Assembly: GCA_021372695.1 (NCBI GenBank)
Contig: JAJFTY010000079.1
Coordinates: 1-64,000 of the forward strand
DNA: 64,000 nucleotides
Source: Deltaproteobacteria bacterium
GTDB taxonomy: Bacteria; Desulfobacterota; Syntrophia; Syntrophales; UBA5619
Direction: 5' to 3'
The notes beneath the pieces were generated by a model. The model was not told the origin of the DNA, made no database searches, and worked only from the letters and a program-made list of their open reading frames with translations. Below, in pieces: positions 9,000 to 18,137 of this stretch. Position 1 is the first letter of the stretch. Each line of letters starts with the position of its first letter. The position numbers and the translations under genes are program-made.

Positions 9000-10382
9000 A
9001 TGACAAACGGTAACTTGAAAGAGATTCTGACCGTTTCGGCGCTCAACGACCGGATCAAAACGCTTCTGGAAGAGGAGTTCGCCTGTGTCTGGGTAGAGGG
9101 GGAGGTGTCGAACCTGCGCCGTCCGGCGTCGGGCCACACCTATTTCACCCTCAAGGATGACAAGAGCCAGATCCGGGCGGTCATCTTCCGAAACCCCTTT
9201 GCCGCGGGATGGAAGCGGCCCGCGGTTTTTGCGGTCGAAGAGGGGATGAGCCTCGTCTGCCGCGCGCGGGTGACGGTCTATCCGCCGCGGGGCGAGTACC
9301 AGCTCATCATCGATGCCGTCGAACCGAGGGGGCTCGGCGCGCTGCAGAAGGCGTTCGAACAGCTGAAGGCCCGCCTGGAGGCGGAGGGTCTTTTCGCCGC
9401 AGAGCGGAAGCGGCCTATCCCTTTCCTGCCCGCGTGCATCGGCGTTATCACCTCCCCCACCGGCGCCGTCATCCGGGACATCCTGACCGTCACCCGCCGC
9501 CGCTTTCCGTCGGTGGACATCCTGATCGCCCCGGTCCGCGTCCAGGGGGTCGAGGCCCCGGCCGAGATCATCCGCGCGATCGGCGACATGCAGGCCGCAG
9601 GCCGCGCCGATGTGATCATCCTCGCCCGGGGGGGAGGATCGCTGGAGGATCTCGCGCCGTTCAACGACGAGGGGGTCGCACGGGCCATCGCCTGTTCGCG
9701 GATCCCGATCATCTCGGCCGTCGGCCATGAGACCGACTTCACGATCGCCGATTTCACGGCGGACCTCCGCGCAGCGACCCCGTCGGCGGCGGCCGAGCTG
9801 GCCGTTCCGCTCCGGTCGGAGCTCCTGGAAACCGTGGAGTCGATCCGCCTCAGCCTGACCCGCTGCCTGCTCCGGGGGACGGAACGGAGGCGCGAGCGGA
9901 CCGCCGACCTGCAGGGAAGGCTCCGGGACCCCAAGCGGCGCCTTGCCGATGCCCGGATCGCTCTCGACGACCATCTCGAACGGATGCGGCTCTCCATTGT
10001 GCGCATCCGGGAGACCGGAAACCGTTGTTGGATGCATCTGGCCGTCCGTCTCGAACAGCAGAATCCCCGCTCGCGAATCGCCGAACAGCGTCTGGGGCTG
10101 GCAGGCCTCGGAAAATCCCTGACAACGGCGTGGGAGAGATGGGCCGGGCAGGAGAGAAACCGCGCGCAGACGGCGATGGCACTTCTGAACTCGCTCAGCC
10201 CGCTTTCCGTCCTCGGCCGGGGCTACAGCATCACGCGGCTTCTGCCGGATGGTCTCATCCTCCGCCGATCCCGCGATGCCGCCTGCGGGCGGGAGGTCGA
10301 CATCCGCCTGGCCGCGGGGGAGCTGCGCGCCCGAATCATTGAAATATGCAAGGAGCCGTCCGATGTCCAAGGAAAAATTTGA
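9000..10382 (+). CDS. xseA: Exodeoxyribonuclease VII large subunit
   Basis: 460 aa. N-terminal OB-fold (residues ~10-110, including SGHTYFTLKDD) and the exonuclease VII catalytic region with IGVITSPTGAVIRDI, ARGGGSLEDL and AVGHETDFTIADF, followed by a long helical part. With XseB it degrades single-stranded DNA from both ends into oligonucleotides. Length matches the family. The start ATG has no strong Shine-Dalgarno sequence. The 3' end overlaps xseB by 20 bases, so it heads the xseA-xseB-ispA-dxs operon. Confidence 0.97.
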   Translation: MTNGNLKEILTVSALNDRIKTLLEEEFACVWVEGEVSNLRRPASGHTYFTLKDDKSQIRAVIFRNPFAAGWKRPAVFAVEEGMSLVCRARVTVYPPRGEYQLIIDAVEPRGLGALQKAFEQLKARLEAEGLFAAERKRPIPFLPACIGVITSPTGAVIRDILTVTRRRFPSVDILIAPVRVQGVEAPAEIIRAIGDMQAAGRADVIILARGGGSLEDLAPFNDEGVARAIACSRIPIISAVGHETDFTIADFTADLRAATPSAAAELAVPLRSELLETVESIRLSLTRCLLRGTERRRERTADLQGRLRDPKRRLADARIALDDHLERMRLSIVRIRETGNRCWMHLAVRLEQQNPRSRIAEQRLGLAGLGKSLTTAWERWAGQERNRAQTAMALLNSLSPLSVLGRGYSITRLLPDGLILRRSRDAACGREVDIRLAAGELRARIIEICKEPSDVQGKI

Positions 10383-10596
10383 AGAGGCGTTGGAAAAACT
10401 GGAGGAGATCGTCCGCCGGATGGAGGCGGGAGAGATGACCCTGGAGGAGTCCCTCAAGGCCTTCGAGGAGGGGATCAAACTCTCCCGTTTCTGCGTGAAG
10501 AAGCTCGACGAAGCCGACCGGCGCGTCGAGCTCCTCCTTCGGGAGGAAGGGGAGCTCGTGGCCAAACCATTCGCGGGGGAAGAGCGTGAGTGCTGA
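10363..10596 (+). CDS. xseB: Exodeoxyribonuclease VII small subunit
   Basis: 77 aa, typical length. The sequence FEEALEKLEEIVRRMEAGE and LEESLKAFEEGIKL is diagnostic of XseB, a two-helix protein that binds several copies per XseA. The start at 10363 follows AAGGAG and lies inside the end of xseA, and the end overlaps the start of ispA, so translation of all three is probably coupled. A longer upstream extension in this frame is an artefact of overlap with xseA. Confidence 0.96.
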   Translation: MSKEKFEEALEKLEEIVRRMEAGEMTLEESLKAFEEGIKLSRFCVKKLDEADRRVELLLREEGELVAKPFAGEEREC

Positions 10597-11488
10597 TTTT
10601 GTCCTGAAGGAGTACCTTGCCGAGCGCAAGAAGCTCGTCGACCGCACGCTCGACGATCTCCTCCCCTGCGGAACGGGAGACCCGCCGCTGATTTTCGAGG
10701 CCGTCCGCTACAGCGTCTTCGCCGGCGGAAAGAGACTCCGGCCGATCCTCTGCATGGCCGCGGCGGAGGCGGTCGGCGGCAAGAAGGAGTCCGTCCTGCC
10801 GGCGGCCTGCGCACTCGAAATGATCCACACCTATTCCCTGATCCACGACGATCTCCCGGCCATGGACAATGACGACTTCCGCCGGGGGAAGCCGACGTCG
10901 CACAAGGTCTTCGGCGAGGGGATGGCCGTCCTGGCCGGCGACGCCCTCCTGACGGAAGCCTTCCGCCTGCTCTGCAACCGGGAGCGGATGCCGGACATCC
11001 CGTCGGAGCGGATTCTCCTGGTTGCCCACGAGATTGCCGAGGCGGCGGGCTTTTTCGGCATGGTCGGCGGACAGGTGAAAGACCTGCTCGCCGAAGGGGA
11101 AAATATCGACCTGCAGGGCCTCTATTCGATCCACCGGCTGAAGACCGGGGCTTTGATCCTGGCCTCTCTCCGGTCCGGGGCCATCCTCGCCGGGGCCGCG
11201 GAGGAGCCGCTTGCCCGGCTTTCGGACTATGGCCGGCGGATCGGCCTCGCCTTTCAGATCGTCGACGACATCCTGAACGTGGAGGGCGACCCTGCCCTGC
11301 TCGGAAAGGGGACGGGAAGCGACGCGGCCCGGGGGAAGGTCACCTTCCCCGCCCTGATGGGGGTCGAGGCATCGCGCAACCGGGCGGAAGAGCTTGTCCG
11401 GGAGGCCCTGGTCGCGCTCGAGCCCTTCGGCGAAGGGACGGCGCCGCTTTCGGCCATCGCCGGCCACATCCTGGAACGGAGGTCCTGA
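10586..11488 (+). CDS. ispA: Polyprenyl synthetase (farnesyl/geranylgeranyl diphosphate synthase)
   Basis: 300 aa class I prenyltransferase. First aspartate-rich motif DDLPAMDND (near 90-97) and second motif DDILNVEGD are both intact, as are GGKRLRP and the HKVFGEGMAVLAGDAL region. It condenses IPP with allylic diphosphates to give C15 or C20 products. The chosen GTG start overlaps xseB by 11 bases. It stands just before dxs, a standard bacterial linkage for isoprenoid supply to quinones and undecaprenyl phosphate. Chain length cannot be stated with certainty. Confidence 0.93.
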   Translation: MSADFVLKEYLAERKKLVDRTLDDLLPCGTGDPPLIFEAVRYSVFAGGKRLRPILCMAAAEAVGGKKESVLPAACALEMIHTYSLIHDDLPAMDNDDFRRGKPTSHKVFGEGMAVLAGDALLTEAFRLLCNRERMPDIPSERILLVAHEIAEAAGFFGMVGGQVKDLLAEGENIDLQGLYSIHRLKTGALILASLRSGAILAGAAEEPLARLSDYGRRIGLAFQIVDDILNVEGDPALLGKGTGSDAARGKVTFPALMGVEASRNRAEELVREALVALEPFGEGTAPLSAIAGHILERRS

Positions 11489-11495
11489 AGCGGCC

Positions 11496-13409
11496 ATGAC
11501 GGAGAAAACAGACCCCAGCGTGTTGGCCAGAATCGATTTTCCCGAGGATATAAGACGTCTCGGCATCGCGGAGCTGACCAGCCTCGCCGAGGAGATCCGG
11601 GAGATGATGATCGCCACCGTCTCGAAGCGGGGGGGGCATCTCGCCTCGTCGCTCGGCACCGTGGAGCTCACGCTCGCGCTCCATTACGTCTTCGACACGC
11701 CGCGAGACCGCCTGATCTGGGACGTCGGCCATCAGGCCTACACCCACAAGATCATCACGGGCCGGAAAGACCGCTTCGACACGTTGCGCCAGAAAGGCGG
11801 GATCAGTGGATTCCCCAAGAGGGGGGAGAGCCCCTACGACACCTTCGACGTGGGGCACAGCGGCACCTCCATCTCCGCAGCCGCCGGTATGGCGGAGGCG
11901 CGCTGTCTGACGGGCGACAACTTCCGGATCATCGCCGTCATCGGCGACGGGGCGATGTCCGCCGGAATGGCCTTCGAGGGGCTCAACTGGACTGGCGACC
12001 GCCGCAAGAACCTGATCATCATCCTCAACGACAACGAGATGTGCATCTCCCCCAACGTGGGAGCCCTCTCCTCCTATCTCAACCGGATCATGACCGGCCA
12101 GACCGTGAAACGGGTCAAGGCCGAGGTCAAGACCTTCCTGAAATCGGTGCCGGGCATCGGCGAACAGATGCTGAAGTTCTCCCGCCAGGTGGAGGAGTCG
12201 CTCAAGACCTTCTTCGTGCCCGGAGCCATCTTCGAGGAGCTGGGCTACACCTACGTGGGCCCCCTCGAAGGGCATCGCCTCGACCACCTGATCCGGAATT
12301 TGAAGAACATCAGAACGCTCGAGGGGCCCGTCCTCGTCCACGTCGTGACCCAGAAGGGAAAGGGCTACCGGTTCGCCGAAGACGATCCCTCCCGGTTCCA
12401 CGGCATCGCCCCGTTCGATATCGACACCGGCGAGACGGCCGCTTCCGGCGGCTCGCCCGCGGCGCCCTCCTACACCCAGGTGTTCGGCCGGACCGTCGTG
12501 GCCCTCGCCCGGGAGAATCCCCGGATCGTCGCGATCACGGCCGCCATGTCGGAGGGAACGGGTCTCGACCACTTTGCCGGCGAGTTCCCCGACCGGTTCT
12601 ACGACGTGGGGATGGCGGAGCAGCACGGCGTGACCTTCGCCGCGGGTCTGGCCACGCAGGGGTTCGTCCCCATCGTCGCGATCTACTCCACCTTCATGCA
12701 ACGCGCCTACGACCAGGTGATCCATGACGTCTGCCTGCAGAAACTGCCCGTGGTCCTGGCCATGGACCGGGGGGGGTTCGTGGGGGCCGACGGCCCCACC
12801 CATCACGGCGCGTTCGACCTCGCCTTTCTCCGGACCGTCCCGAACATCATCATCATGGCGCCGAAGGATGAAAACGAGCTTCAGCATATGCTGAAGACCG
12901 CCGTAACCTGCGGCTGCCCGGTCGCACTGCGCTACCCCCGGGGCGCCGGGGTCGGCGTGCCGCTGGATGAAGCTCCCCGGGAGTTACCCATCGGCAGGGG
13001 GGAGCTCCTCTTCGATCCGCCGAATGCGACCGCCGCCGTTTTCGCCGTCGGAAGCTGCTGCCATCCGGCCCTGGCCGCCGCCCGGACGCTTCAGGCCGAG
13101 GGGATTGCCGTCCGGGTGATCAACGCCCGCTTCGTGAAGCCTCTCGACAGGGTGCTGCTCTGCGGCGCTGCAAGCGAGCTCAAGGGGATCGTCACCGTGG
13201 AGGAGAACGCCCTGATGGGAGGCTTCGGCAGCGCCGTTCTCGAACTCTTCGCGGAACAGGGGATTCGCGGCCCTTCCATACGGCGGCTCGGAATACCGGA
13301 CGAGTTTGCCCAGCATGCCACCCAGAAGGAACTCCGGCGGCAGTACGGGATCGATGCGGAGGGGATCGCCGCCGCTTTGCGGGAGCTGGTATCAGATCTT
13401 GGGGCCTGA
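11496..13409 (+). CDS. dxs: 1-deoxy-D-xylulose-5-phosphate synthase
   Basis: 637-aa thiamine-diphosphate enzyme making DXP from pyruvate and glyceraldehyde 3-phosphate, the first step of the MEP pathway. TPP motif GDGAMSAGMAFEGLN, catalytic histidine in WDVGHQAYTHK, and the transketolase pyrimidine domain (YDVGMAEQHGVTFAAG; DRGGFVGADGPTHHG) are all present. Start ATG at 11496 follows GGAGG, 7 bases after ispA ends. Length matches the family (~620-640). Together with ispH at 14.4 kb it marks MEP-type isoprenoid synthesis. Confidence 0.97.
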   Translation: MTEKTDPSVLARIDFPEDIRRLGIAELTSLAEEIREMMIATVSKRGGHLASSLGTVELTLALHYVFDTPRDRLIWDVGHQAYTHKIITGRKDRFDTLRQKGGISGFPKRGESPYDTFDVGHSGTSISAAAGMAEARCLTGDNFRIIAVIGDGAMSAGMAFEGLNWTGDRRKNLIIILNDNEMCISPNVGALSSYLNRIMTGQTVKRVKAEVKTFLKSVPGIGEQMLKFSRQVEESLKTFFVPGAIFEELGYTYVGPLEGHRLDHLIRNLKNIRTLEGPVLVHVVTQKGKGYRFAEDDPSRFHGIAPFDIDTGETAASGGSPAAPSYTQVFGRTVVALARENPRIVAITAAMSEGTGLDHFAGEFPDRFYDVGMAEQHGVTFAAGLATQGFVPIVAIYSTFMQRAYDQVIHDVCLQKLPVVLAMDRGGFVGADGPTHHGAFDLAFLRTVPNIIIMAPKDENELQHMLKTAVTCGCPVALRYPRGAGVGVPLDEAPRELPIGRGELLFDPPNATAAVFAVGSCCHPALAAARTLQAEGIAVRVINARFVKPLDRVLLCGAASELKGIVTVEENALMGGFGSAVLELFAEQGIRGPSIRRLGIPDEFAQHATQKELRRQYGIDAEGIAAALRELVSDLGA

Positions 13410-13472
13410 ACCTCTGCATACACATCCGTCCTTTTTGAATCGAAGAAAGACCGTGGGCTCGACCTGGGGGTC

Positions 13473-13543
13473 CGGATCCCGGAAGCGCGCATTGGAGGTT
13501 TTTCGGGTCGAAAAAGATCCAGCGCGCGGAGGGATCGCGATCC
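13473..13543. repeat. Nested palindromic intergenic repeat, copy D (short form)
   Basis: In the 191-base gap between dxs and tlyA. Arms GGATC...GATCC, GCGCGC...GCGCGC and TTTTTCG-ggt-CGAAAAA. Read on the minus strand it matches both outer arms of copy A almost base for base (ATCCCTCCGCGCGCTGGAT and CTCCAATGCGCGCTTCC) but has only 3 bases between the inner arms instead of ~100. This shows that the family varies by gain or loss of the central insert. Confidence 0.75.
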
Positions 13544-13600
13544 CCAGAAGTCACAAGGAATTCAGCTCCCTGGACCTGACCCCGACAGGATAGGCTGGGA

Positions 13601-14365
13601 ATGACGACTCCGAAAACTGAGAGAATTCGCCTGGATTGCCTGCTCGTGGCCCGGGGTCTGGCCGAGAGCCGGCAGCGGGCGCAGGCGCTGATCCTGGCCG
13701 GAGCGGTCCTGGTCGGCGACCGGCCGGCGGACAAGGCGGGAAGCCTGGTCGCGGCCGACGCGGAGATCCGGATCCGGGGCGAGGAGAACCCCTATGTCAG
13801 CCGGGGCGGCCTCAAGCTCCGGGGCGCCCTGGAGTCGTTCGGCCTTTCCGTCCAGGAGATGGTTGCCCTCGACGTCGGGGCCTCCACCGGCGGCTTTACG
13901 GACTGCCTCCTCCAGGCGGGGGCAGTGAAGGTCTATGCGCTCGACGTGGGCTACGGCCAGCTCGCCTGGAAACTCCGGCAGGATCCCCGGGTTGTCAGCA
14001 TCGAACGGACCAATATCCGCCATTACGACGGCCACGACATCACGGACCGGGTCGGCATCGCCGTCATCGACGCCTCGTTCATCTCGCTTCGCCTGGTCAT
14101 TCCCCCGGTCGTGAAACTGATCGGCGCGGGCGCCGCGATTCTCGCCCTGGTCAAGCCCCAGTTCGAGGTGGGAAAGGGCGAGGTCGGCAAGCGCGGCGTC
14201 GTCCGGGACCCGGCGCTCCATGAACGGGTCCTCGCGGAGACGGCATCCTTCTGCCGGGAGATCGGCCTTGAGGTCCTGGGGAGCTGCACCTCCCCGATCA
14301 CGGGTCCGGCGGGAAACCGGGAATTCTTCCTCCATCTGAGAAAGCCGCCAGGCGAGGGATCATGA
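13601..14365 (+). CDS. tlyA: TlyA family rRNA (cytidine-2'-O)-methyltransferase
   Basis: 254 aa. N-terminal S4 RNA-binding domain (RLDCLLVARGLAESRQRAQ) and a FtsJ-like SAM-binding domain with LDVGASTGGFTDCLLQAGA, VYALDVGYGQL and ALVKPQFEVGKGEV. The family methylates ribosomal RNA; it is often labelled hemolysin by history. It lies between dxs and ispH, a common neighbourhood. The ATG at 13601 has only a weak upstream purine run. Confidence 0.93.
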   Translation: MTTPKTERIRLDCLLVARGLAESRQRAQALILAGAVLVGDRPADKAGSLVAADAEIRIRGEENPYVSRGGLKLRGALESFGLSVQEMVALDVGASTGGFTDCLLQAGAVKVYALDVGYGQLAWKLRQDPRVVSIERTNIRHYDGHDITDRVGIAVIDASFISLRLVIPPVVKLIGAGAAILALVKPQFEVGKGEVGKRGVVRDPALHERVLAETASFCREIGLEVLGSCTSPITGPAGNREFFLHLRKPPGEGS

Positions 14366-14378
14366 AAGGAACGGGTCC

Positions 14379-16124
14379 ATGGGCATAATCCTGGCAAAGA
14401 CGGCCGGCTTCTGCATGGGGGTGAAAAGGGCCGTGGACGTAGTCCTCGACATGGCCGGCCGCAGGGACAGGCAGGCCATCTACACCTATGGTCCGCTGAT
14501 CCACAATCCCCAGACGATCGAACTCCTCCGGAAGCGGGGGATCATCCCGATCCGGAGCCTGGACGAGTTCGACCATGCCCCTCCCGGGGCCGCGATGGTC
14601 ATCCGCGCCCATGGCATCTCGCCCGCCGAAAGACGAAAAATCAAGGAAAAGGGGTTCCGCATCATCGACGCCACCTGCCCCAAGGTGGCACACGTGCAGT
14701 CGATCATCCGGAAGCATGCGGCGGCGGGATTCGCCGTGCTGATCGCGGGGGACCGGGAGCACCCGGAGGTGAACGGCCTGCTGGGATTTGCCGGTACGGC
14801 CGGCACCGTACTCGGCGAACCCGGGGACGTCGACCGCCTCCCCGATCTGGCAAAGGTCTGCGTCGTGGCCCAGACAACGCAGAGCCTGGAGGACTACGCC
14901 GCCATCGTCCGGCGGGTGAAGGAGCGCTTCCCGGAAGCGATCATCTTCGACACGATCTGCGACTCCACGGAGACGAGGCAGACCGAGATCAAGGCGCTCG
15001 CCGCCCGGACGGACGCCGTCTTCATCGTGGGCGGCCGGAACAGCGCGAACACGAGAAGGCTCGCGGAGCTTGCGAAAATCCAGGGAAAGCCGGCATTCCA
15101 CATCGAAATCGCCGATGAGCTCTCCGGGATCGACATCGAACCCTACGGGAAAATCGGCATCTCCGCCGGGGCCTCGACCCCGAACTGGATCATCGACCGC
15201 GTCGTGGACCATCTGACCGGCCGCCTGGGGAAGAAAGAGGAGTTCCTCCGGCACCTCTTCAAGATCTGGGTGTTCGCGGTCCGGATGGACATCTACTCCG
15301 CCGCGGGAGCGGGCTGCCTCTCGCTCGCCGCCATGCTCCTTCAGGGGCTGCTGGTGAATCCCCTCTTCATCGTAACCGCCTCCCTCTACGTCTACGCGAT
15401 GCACGTCCTCAACCGCTTCATCAACCGCAAGGCGAGCAGCATCAGCTCCTTTCGCGAGGAGTCCTATCTCCTCCATGAAAAAACCTACGTCACCGTGGCC
15501 GTGGTCTCGACGCTTCTCGCACTCGGCGCCGCCTTCCTCGCCGGACCGGCCACATTTATTCTCCTGTTCCTGATTTCCCTCCTTGGCATTCTCTACAACA
15601 TGCCGACCCTGCCCACGGGCTGGAGGTTTCAGGCCCTGAAGGATCTTCCCGGATCGAAGAACATCGCCACGGCCATCGCCTGGGCGGCCGTCACCGCGCT
15701 GCCCCCCTGGATCGAAAGCGGCCGGATGGACATCTACGGGATGGCGACGGCCTTCCTGTTCATTTCCGGCATCGTCTTCATCCGTTCGGCCTTGTCGGAC
15801 ATCCTGGACATCCAGAGCGACCGCCTGATCGGACGGGAGACCCTTCCCGTCCTGATCGGCGAGCAGAAAACCCTCGTCCTCCTCCAGGGAGTCTCCGGAC
15901 TTCTGTTTCTCCTGCTCTTTGCGGCCTATCCGGCCGGGTGGTCGACATCACTCAGTTTTTTTCTTTTGACGTGTGTATTTTATATATGGATATGTTTCAA
16001 ACTTTATGATAGAAGGTCCGGGTTTTCCGGGGTGGTCCTGGAAGGCCTCCTGGAAACCGGTTACATCATTGCCGGGGTCAGTGCCCTTTTGTGGCTTCTG
16101 GCCACCCGGGGCATGGCCACCTGA
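14379..16124 (+). CDS. ispH: IspH fused to a UbiA-like membrane prenyltransferase domain
   Basis: 581 aa, about twice the usual IspH. Residues 1-~285 are a complete IspH (HMBPP reductase), which makes IPP and DMAPP: [4Fe-4S] ligands Cys12, Cys100 and Cys194, the HPEV motif with Glu130 and the AQTTQS motif. Residues ~295-581 are a multi-span domain resembling UbiA prenyltransferases; the second aspartate motif is intact (DILDIQSDRLIGR), but the first, normally NxxxDxxxD, reads NRFINRKAS (345-353), with both Asp replaced. The two domains may channel prenyl diphosphates to a membrane acceptor, or the second may no longer catalyse. Start follows GAAAGGAACGG. Confidence 0.88.
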   Translation: MGIILAKTAGFCMGVKRAVDVVLDMAGRRDRQAIYTYGPLIHNPQTIELLRKRGIIPIRSLDEFDHAPPGAAMVIRAHGISPAERRKIKEKGFRIIDATCPKVAHVQSIIRKHAAAGFAVLIAGDREHPEVNGLLGFAGTAGTVLGEPGDVDRLPDLAKVCVVAQTTQSLEDYAAIVRRVKERFPEAIIFDTICDSTETRQTEIKALAARTDAVFIVGGRNSANTRRLAELAKIQGKPAFHIEIADELSGIDIEPYGKIGISAGASTPNWIIDRVVDHLTGRLGKKEEFLRHLFKIWVFAVRMDIYSAAGAGCLSLAAMLLQGLLVNPLFIVTASLYVYAMHVLNRFINRKASSISSFREESYLLHEKTYVTVAVVSTLLALGAAFLAGPATFILLFLISLLGILYNMPTLPTGWRFQALKDLPGSKNIATAIAWAAVTALPPWIESGRMDIYGMATAFLFISGIVFIRSALSDILDIQSDRLIGRETLPVLIGEQKTLVLLQGVSGLLFLLLFAAYPAGWSTSLSFFLLTCVFYIWICFKLYDRRSGFSGVVLEGLLETGYIIAGVSALLWLLATRGMAT

Positions 16125-16139
16125 AACCGAGGCGACCTG

Positions 16140-16727
16140 ATGTTGAAAAAATGGAAAGCGGTCCTCTCCGTCCTCCTGATTGCAGGTATCCTGAGCTGCG
16201 GCGGCATCCGCTATTCGGAGGTTTCTCCGGAGGCCAGGGATTTTCATCCCCGGCGGATCGCGGTGCTGCCGGCGGACGGCATGAACTTTCCGGAGGCCAG
16301 GGGCGACATTGACCGCCTCTTTGCCGAGGTCCTGAGCGATCGTAAGTGGTTCGACGGCGTGATCGGCGGAGAGGCCATCGGCCGCCGCATGGAATCGGAT
16401 GCAGGTTTCCGGCAGGTGGTCACGGACTATCTGGCGAAGCTCGCGAACGTGAGTTTCTCCGATCCGGTGCTGAGCGCCAGGATCGGAGAGCTGACCGGCG
16501 CCGAGGGGTTCCTCCTTGTCCGGATCGACTATTGGAACTATACGACGGAGCAAGACAAGAAGGTCGCCAAGGTCAGCCTCACGGTCCGGCTCGTCGAGGC
16601 GAAAACGGGGAAGATCCTCTGGACGGCATTCCACCACAGGATCAGCGACTACCTGATCATTAAGCCGGACCTTCCCGACGTGGCCAGGGATCTCATCCGC
16701 GAGATGGTCGGCCACTTGCCGCATTGA
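16140..16727 (+). CDS. Putative lipoprotein of unknown function
   Basis: 195 aa. A short basic N-terminus, hydrophobic core and lipobox GILSCGG give a typical lipoprotein signal with lipidated Cys near residue 20. The mature part contains RRIAVLPADGMNF and EAKTGKILWTAFHH, a pattern seen in periplasmic lipoproteins that assemble with envelope machinery (GNA1162/CsgG-like beta sheet), but I cannot assign a family. It starts 15 bases after the IspH-UbiA gene and precedes a NifU-like gene, so it may belong to the same transcript. Function unknown. Confidence 0.8.
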   Translation: MLKKWKAVLSVLLIAGILSCGGIRYSEVSPEARDFHPRRIAVLPADGMNFPEARGDIDRLFAEVLSDRKWFDGVIGGEAIGRRMESDAGFRQVVTDYLAKLANVSFSDPVLSARIGELTGAEGFLLVRIDYWNYTTEQDKKVAKVSLTVRLVEAKTGKILWTAFHHRISDYLIIKPDLPDVARDLIREMVGHLPH

Positions 16728-16761
16728 CGGTTTTCCGGGAAACGGGACGGAGGATCTTGAG

Positions 16762-17212
<451 letters not shown>

Positions 17213-17237
17213 TTCCAAGAGCGGAGTTGGATCGAGA

Positions 17238-17286
17238 AAGAGGGGGAAACGCCAAGTCATCCAAGGGCTGGGGCTTTCCCCCTCTT
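17238..17286 (+). terminator. Stem-loop terminator after the ferredoxin gene
   Basis: Perfect 12-base arms AAGAGGGGGAAA (17238-17249) and TTTCCCCCTCTT (17275-17286) with a 25-base loop, followed by GTTT. It lies 26 bases after the ferredoxin stop. The remainder of the gap to tmk shows no gene. Confidence 0.65.
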
Positions 17287-17412
17287 GTTTCAGGGATCAT
17301 CCGGCTTCGTATCCGGAGCGGAATGCAGGCGGGAACCGTTTCTTCACGGGGAATGCCCTGTCAAGGTCATCGCGGAAACGGATGAGCCAAGAGTGGGGGA
17401 TGAGGCGGGCAG

Positions 17413-18114
17413 ATGGGTCGATTCATCACGTTCGAGGGCGGCGAAGGATCGGGGAAATCCACCCAGATCAAACACGCGGCGGAGTGGCTGGCGGAGTGCG
17501 GGATCCCCGTTCTCGCCACGGCTGAACCCGGGGGAACGCCGCTCGGGCGCAAAATCCGCGAGATCCTGCTGAATCGGCGATCCTGGACGGTCGGCGCCGA
17601 GGCGGAGCTCCTGCTTTTTGCGGCCGCGCGTGCCCAGCATGTGCGGGAGACCATCCGGCCCGCGCTGGAGGCGGGGAAATGGGTCGTCTGCGACCGCTTT
17701 TCCGACGCGACCGTAGCCTACCAGGGTTTCGGCCGGGAGCTCGACGTCGCATTCATCGGCGCGTTGAACGATTTCTCCGCAGGTTCGCTCAAGCCGGATC
17801 TCACCCTGCTGTTCGATCTCCCCGTGGAGGCCGGTCTGGAACGGGCAAAGAAGCGAACGGCGGGCGTTCGATCGAATGCAGCGGAGGATCGTTTCGAAAG
17901 GGAAGACAAGGCGCTCTATCGGAGCATCAGAGACGGACGGCATACCCAGCTATCCCTCCCCTTCCTGGACCGGTCACGCTTTCACGAGAGGGTCCGCAAC
18001 GGCTATCTCACCCTGGCGGCGGCAGAGCCCGAGCGGTTCAGGATCGTCGACGGGTCAGGCGACGTCGAGGCGGTTTGGCGCGCGGTCAAAGGCCACCTGG
18101 AGGGTCTGCTGTAA
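17413..18114 (+). CDS. tmk: Thymidylate kinase
   Basis: 233 aa. P-loop FEGGEGSGKST at 6-16, the DR(F/Y) motif in CDRFSDATVAYQGFGR and the LID region around ERAKKRTAG. It phosphorylates dTMP to dTDP. Length is slightly above the usual ~210 aa. Followed 23 bases later by holB, a standard bacterial pair; the ATG follows GGGGGATGAGGCGGGCAG, which contains a usable Shine-Dalgarno sequence. Confidence 0.96.
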   Translation: MGRFITFEGGEGSGKSTQIKHAAEWLAECGIPVLATAEPGGTPLGRKIREILLNRRSWTVGAEAELLLFAAARAQHVRETIRPALEAGKWVVCDRFSDATVAYQGFGRELDVAFIGALNDFSAGSLKPDLTLLFDLPVEAGLERAKKRTAGVRSNAAEDRFEREDKALYRSIRDGRHTQLSLPFLDRSRFHERVRNGYLTLAAAEPERFRIVDGSGDVEAVWRAVKGHLEGLL

Positions 18115-18137
18115 GCCTCCGCAGCGGGAAAGGGCGC

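Noticed and set aside
8727..10814. A 695-codon minus-strand frame opposite xseA and xseB
   Set aside because: Same reason: shadow of coding sequence, no motif, no ribosome site.
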